A stretch of 62,010 bases of DNA. Origin: Holophagales bacterium UBA2201. GTDB lineage: Bacteria > Acidobacteriota > Thermoanaerobaculia > UBA2201. Positions 59,007 to 62,010 of this stretch are shown here, one piece after another. The notes under the pieces were generated by a model. That model had not been told where the DNA came from. It ran no database searches and worked only from the letters and a program-made list of their open reading frames with translations. The DNA lies in contig DCUZ01000065.1 of NCBI GenBank assembly GCA_002327305.1, forward strand, positions 1 to 62,010, read 5' to 3'. The first letter of the stretch is position 1. Each line of letters begins with the position of its first letter. A program made the position numbers and the translations under genes.

Positions 59007-59494
59007 TTGCGGCCCTCCTTCTCCTCCAGGCCGCGGGCCGCCAGCACCCGCTCGGGGGGCCGGATGCTGACCAGACCGGCGATGGTGGCCTGCACCAGGT
59101 TGTTGGGATTGGTGCTTCCGAGGGATTTGGTGAGGATGTCGGAGACGCCGAGGGTCTCCATGACCGCCCGCACCGGTCCGCCGGCGATGACGCCCGTCCC
59201 GGGACGGGCGGGCTTGAGGATGACCCGGCCCGCCTTGAAACGCCCCAGCACCTCGTGGGGGATGGTGGAGCCCTTCAGCGGCACCTCCACCACGTTCTTG
59301 CGGGCGGCGTCCAGGGCCTTGCGGATGGCCTGGGGGACCTCACGGGCCTTCCCCGTGCCGAAACCGACCTTCCCCTTCTTGTCGCCCACCACGACGAGCG
59401 CCGAGAAGCGGAAGTTCTTGCCTCCCTTGACGACCTTGCTCACGCGGTTGACGAAAACGACCTGGTCGAACCATTCCTGCTCGTAATTCTCCAT
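59003..59494 (-). CDS. rpsE: Ribosomal protein S5
   Basis: 163 aa; RVSKVVKGGKNFRFSALVVVG. ATG 59494 is preferred because GAGG sits 6 bases upstream; ATG 59500 would touch it. Confidence 0.98.
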   Translation of the reverse strand: MENYEQEWFDQVVFVNRVSKVVKGGKNFRFSALVVVGDKKGKVGFGTGKAREVPQAIRKALDAARKNVVEVPLKGSTIPHEVLGRFKAGRVILKPARPGTGVIAGGPVRAVMETLGVSDILTKSLGSTNPNNLVQATIAGLVSIRPPERVLAARGLEEKEGRK

Positions 59495-59503
59495 AATCAT
59501 CCT

Positions 59504-59869
59504 CTAAAACTCGATTCCCTTTTCGCGAAGGGCCTCGGCAAGGGCCTTGACGCGGCCGTGGTATTTGAAACCCCCGCGGTCGAAGACGATCCGCGTGATC
59601 CCCTTTTCCTTCAGCTTCTCCGCCAGCTTGTGCCCGATGGCCTTGGCGGCGGCGATGTTGCCGCCCCCCTTGATCTCGGTGCGCGCCTCGGTGGAGTTGG
59701 AAGAGAAGGCCGCGAGCGTTTTGCCCGTTTCGTCGTCGATGGCCTGCGCGTAGATGTGTCCCGTGCTGCGGAAGACGGCCAGGCGGGGCCTCTGCTGGGT
59801 GCCTCGCACCCGTTCCCGGATGCGCGCGTGAACCCTCTGGCGGGGGGTGGTCCGTTTTTTGATCGTCAT
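59504..59869 (-). CDS. rplR: Ribosomal protein L18
   Basis: 121 aa; RPRLAVFRSTGHIYAQAID and DRGGFKYHGRVKALAEA. Confidence 0.98.
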   Translation of the reverse strand: MTIKKRTTPRQRVHARIRERVRGTQQRPRLAVFRSTGHIYAQAIDDETGKTLAAFSSNSTEARTEIKGGGNIAAAKAIGHKLAEKLKEKGITRIVFDRGGFKYHGRVKALAEALREKGIEF

Positions 59870-59872
59870 GGC

Positions 59873-60415
59873 CTAAGCTCCTGCCTTGCCGACCTTGAGT
59901 TTGAGCTTCTCGTCGGCGAACTTGATCCCCTTGCCCTTGTAGGAATCGGGGGGCCTCAGGCCGCGGATATTGGCCGCCACCTGCCCGATGAGGTGCTTGT
60001 CGGCGCTGGTCAGCGTCAGACGGTTGGCTTTGGGGTCGTAGGCCACCTGGACGCCCGCCGGGACGCTGAAGGAGACGGAGTGCGAAAAGCCGAGGGCGAG
60101 GGTGAGGTCCTGGCCCTTCAATTCGGCCTTGTAACCCGTTCCCACGATCTCCAGCTCCTTTTTATAGCCGGTCGTGAGGCCGTTGATGGCGTTGGTCAGA
60201 AGGCGGAAGATCAGCCCCTGGTAGGAGCGGGTCTTTTTTTCCTCGTCCCGTCGCACGATGTGGACCGATCCGGCCTCGCGGAACTCGGCGTCGATCCCGG
60301 GCAGCAGGTCCACAAAGAGGGTCCCCTGCTTCCCCTTGACGGCGAGGCGCCCGCCCTCCTTGGCGACCTGGAGGCCGGCCGGGATGACGATGGGTTTCTT
60401 GGCAAGTCTCGACAT
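59873..60415 (-). CDS. rplF: Ribosomal protein L6
   Basis: 180 aa; two L6 folds, ending PPDSYKGKGIKFADE. Confidence 0.98.
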   Translation of the reverse strand: MSRLAKKPIVIPAGLQVAKEGGRLAVKGKQGTLFVDLLPGIDAEFREAGSVHIVRRDEEKKTRSYQGLIFRLLTNAINGLTTGYKKELEIVGTGYKAELKGQDLTLALGFSHSVSFSVPAGVQVAYDPKANRLTLTSADKHLIGQVAANIRGLRPPDSYKGKGIKFADEKLKLKVGKAGA

Positions 60416-60425
60416 AGGCGGCCTC

Positions 60426-60824
60426 CTACCAGACCCGGCAGAGGACCTCGCCCCCCACCCCCTGGTGGGAGGCCTTCTGGCCGGTCATGATGCCCCTGGA
60501 AGTGGAGAGGATGACGATGCCGAGGCCCCCGAGGACCTGCGGGATCGCTTCACGATCGCAATAGACGCGCCGGGAGGGCTTGCTGACGCGTTCCAGGCGG
60601 CGCATGATGGGGTGGCCGCCTTCGTCGTATTTCAGATGGATCTTCAGGACGCCCTGCTTGGCGTCCTCGACGAACTTGAAATTGCGGATGTACCCCTCGT
60701 TCTTTAGGATCTTGGCGATCTCCAGCTTCATCTTGGAGGCCGGGAGCACCACCTCCTCGCGCTTGGCCATGTAGGCGTTGCGGATGCGGGTCAGGAGATC
60801 GGCGATGGGATCGGTCATGCTCAT
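60426..60824 (-). CDS. rpsH: Ribosomal protein S8
   Basis: 132 aa; DPIADLLTRIRNAY and LGGLGIVILSTSRGIMT. GAGGTG precedes ATG 60824. Confidence 0.98.
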   Translation of the reverse strand: MSMTDPIADLLTRIRNAYMAKREEVVLPASKMKLEIAKILKNEGYIRNFKFVEDAKQGVLKIHLKYDEGGHPIMRRLERVSKPSRRVYCDREAIPQVLGGLGIVILSTSRGIMTGQKASHQGVGGEVLCRVW

Positions 60825-60833
60825 GGGTTCACC

Positions 60834-61019
60834 TCACCAGGACGCTTTCCGGACGCCGGGGATCTGTCCCTCCAGCGCCATTTTTCGGAAGCAGATCCTG
60901 CACAGCTCGAATTTGCGGTAATAGCCCCGGGGCCGGCCGCACAACAGGCAGCGGTTCCGGTGCCGGATCTTGAATTTCAGTTTCTTGCGCTCGCGCGCCA
61001 TTTTCGCGGTCGTGGCCAT
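60834..61019 (-). CDS. rpsN: Ribosomal protein S14, type Z
   Basis: 61 aa, short zinc form: CLLCGRPRGYY then CRICF. ATG 61019 has GGGAG 9 bases upstream. Confidence 0.97.
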   Translation of the reverse strand: MATTAKMARERKKLKFKIRHRNRCLLCGRPRGYYRKFELCRICFRKMALEGQIPGVRKASW

Positions 61020-61042
61020 GGATCGTGCGCTCCCTTCTCCGT

Positions 61043-61591
61043 TTACTTGGCGAACGGCATCCCGAGGGACGCCAGCAGGTAATAGCCCATTTCGTCGGAG
61101 CCGGCCGAGGTGCAGATGGTGACGTTCATCCCCTTGGACTTGTCCACCTTGGTGTAATCCAGCTCGAGAAAGATGAGATGGTCCTTGAGGCCGAGGGTGT
61201 AATTGCCGCGTCCATCGAACCCCGTGGCGGGGATGCCGCGGAAGTCGCGCACGCGGGGCAGGGCGACGCTGACGAAGCGGTCCATGAACTCCCACATCCG
61301 GTTGCCCCGCAGGGTGACCCGGCAGCCGACCGGCATCCCCTCGCGCAGTTTGAAGTTGGCGATGGACTTCTTGGCCCGGGTGATGACCGCGCGCTGCCCG
61401 GCGATGAGGGTGAGCTCGTCGGCCGCCACGTCGAGGAGCTTGGGGTCCCGGGAGCCCTCCCCGAGGCCGATGTTGAGGACGATCTTCGTCAGCGTGGGGA
61501 CGGCCGCGGGCGTCTTGAGCGCGTATTTCTCCATGAACTTGCCGGCGATCTCCCGCTGGAACAACTCCTTCATTCTGGGTTTGTAGGCCAT
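61043..61591 (-). CDS. rplE: Ribosomal protein L5
   Basis: 182 aa; KIVLNIGLGEGSRD and RDFRGIPATGFDGRGNYT. GGGAGGAG precedes ATG 61591. Confidence 0.98.
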   Translation of the reverse strand: MAYKPRMKELFQREIAGKFMEKYALKTPAAVPTLTKIVLNIGLGEGSRDPKLLDVAADELTLIAGQRAVITRAKKSIANFKLREGMPVGCRVTLRGNRMWEFMDRFVSVALPRVRDFRGIPATGFDGRGNYTLGLKDHLIFLELDYTKVDKSKGMNVTICTSAGSDEMGYYLLASLGMPFAK

Positions 61592-61606
61592 GGTCGATCT
61601 CCTCCC

Positions 61607-61921
61607 TTACCCCAGAAACCCTTTGCACTTCTTGCACGCGCGGTTGCGCGTGCCGTCGGCCTGGACGGCGTGCCCCACCCGCGTGGGGACGCGGCACTCG
61701 GGGCAGACGACCATGAGTTTGTCGACGCGCAGGGGCGCCTCGCGCTCCACCACGCCGCCCTTGATCTGTTTCTGGGGATTGGGGCGGGTGTGGCGCTTGA
61801 TCATGTTCACCTTCTCCACGATGACGGTGTTTTTCTTGGCCAGGACGCGCAGGATCTTCCCCTTCTTGCCCCTGTCCTTGCCCGAGAGCACCACGACGGT
61901 GTCGTTCTTCTTGAGGAACAT
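61607..61921 (-). CDS. rplX: Ribosomal protein L24 with zinc ribbon
   Basis: 104 aa. KOW motif (NDTVVVLSGKDRGKKGKI) and a C-terminal CPEC...CKKC ribbon. ATG 61921 is preferred to GTG 61924 on GGAGGT spacing; it overlaps the rplN stop (TGATG). Confidence 0.97.
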   Translation of the reverse strand: MFLKKNDTVVVLSGKDRGKKGKILRVLAKKNTVIVEKVNMIKRHTRPNPQKQIKGGVVEREAPLRVDKLMVVCPECRVPTRVGHAVQADGTRNRACKKCKGFLG

Positions 61922-62010
61922 CACAGCACCTCCGGAGCCAGCGAGATGATCTTCATGAACTGCTTCTCGCGCAGCTCCCGCGCCACGGGCCCGAAGATGC
62001 GGGTGCCGCG
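61921..62010 (-). CDS. rplN: Ribosomal protein L14, C-terminal part (partial)
   Basis: 29 residues visible (RGTRIFGPVARELREKQF...SLAPEVL), the conserved L14 C-terminus. The gene continues beyond the right edge of the window. First visible gene of the spc-alpha operon, in the order standard for bacteria. Confidence 0.96.
   Translation of the reverse strand, partial: RGTRIFGPVARELREKQFMKIISLAPEVL

Noticed and set aside
1..62010. tRNA or rRNA genes
   Set aside because: I saw no T-loop GGTTCRANTCC with matching cloverleaf and no rRNA-like tracts. A tRNAscan/Infernal run would settle this.

Overview
This is a high-GC, densely packed chromosomal segment of a Gram-negative-type bacterium: it encodes lipoproteins, Sec signal peptides, a periplasmic Ctp/M23 pair and a ceramide-type lipid cluster. 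Ferredoxin-linked 2-oxoacid oxidation (KorAB), an EtfAB plus membrane Fe-S quinone reductase module, four-cysteine zinc forms of S14, S4, L36 and adenylate kinase, and many PAS/GAF/HD-GYP and TPR proteins fit an anaerobic or facultative uncultured lineage. My best guess is Acidobacteriota or a neighbour. That placement is inference and weak.

Layout. 166-3442 (+) holds three coupled genes that look like a bacterial ceramide operon: an NAD-dependent ceramide-reductase-like protein, a serine palmitoyltransferase-like enzyme and a GNAT-type ceramide-synthase candidate. 3815-5132 is an AT-rich island with two small lipoproteins, bounded by a perfect 19-bp inverted repeat. 5328-8846 (-) holds a small conserved protein, ligA, an AT-rich membrane protein and an RNase Z-like hydrolase, divergent from a GAF/HD-GYP protein. 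10614-17406 (-) holds korAB, an active/inactive M16 peptidase pair, a rhomboid protease and a TatD hydrolase. 17495-19977 (-) holds a transglycosylase, a TPR-AIM24 fusion and a zinc-ribbon/FHA protein. 20146-21232 (-) holds an ArsR regulator, an unlisted 29-residue membrane peptide, a thioredoxin-2 and an FmdB-type zinc ribbon. Cyclophilin, UvrD-like helicase, S9 and M28 peptidases and an ankyrin protein follow. 28817-32859 (+) holds etfBA, an ETF:menaquinone oxidoreductase-like membrane protein and yraN.

32944-34092 is a zeta-toxin-like two-gene module between two 92-bp direct repeats. 34249-50076 holds housekeeping and envelope genes: DUF368 (PopT-like), a GT2 glycosyltransferase, an ABC-F protein, a Ctp protease overlapping an M23 peptidase, a PAS/HD-GYP protein, GDPD, a CBS-MgtE protein, an aminotransferase, an MFS transporter, thiD and an AT-rich membrane protein with a pseudopilin-like tail. 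50299-51420 is an accessory strip with a broken zinc-ribbon gene, a DUF433/DUF5615 toxin-antitoxin pair and an orphan HicB-like gene. From 51531 to the window end (-) lies the spc-alpha ribosomal operon, from rplN (partial) to rplQ, followed by efp and a clear intrinsic terminator.

A cross-cutting signal is that about eight genes carry a consensus -10 box (TATAAT) only 6-10 bases before the start codon and have no Shine-Dalgarno. They are therefore probably translated from leaderless mRNAs, while genes inside operons mostly carry strong AGGAGG sites or overlapping stop/start codons.
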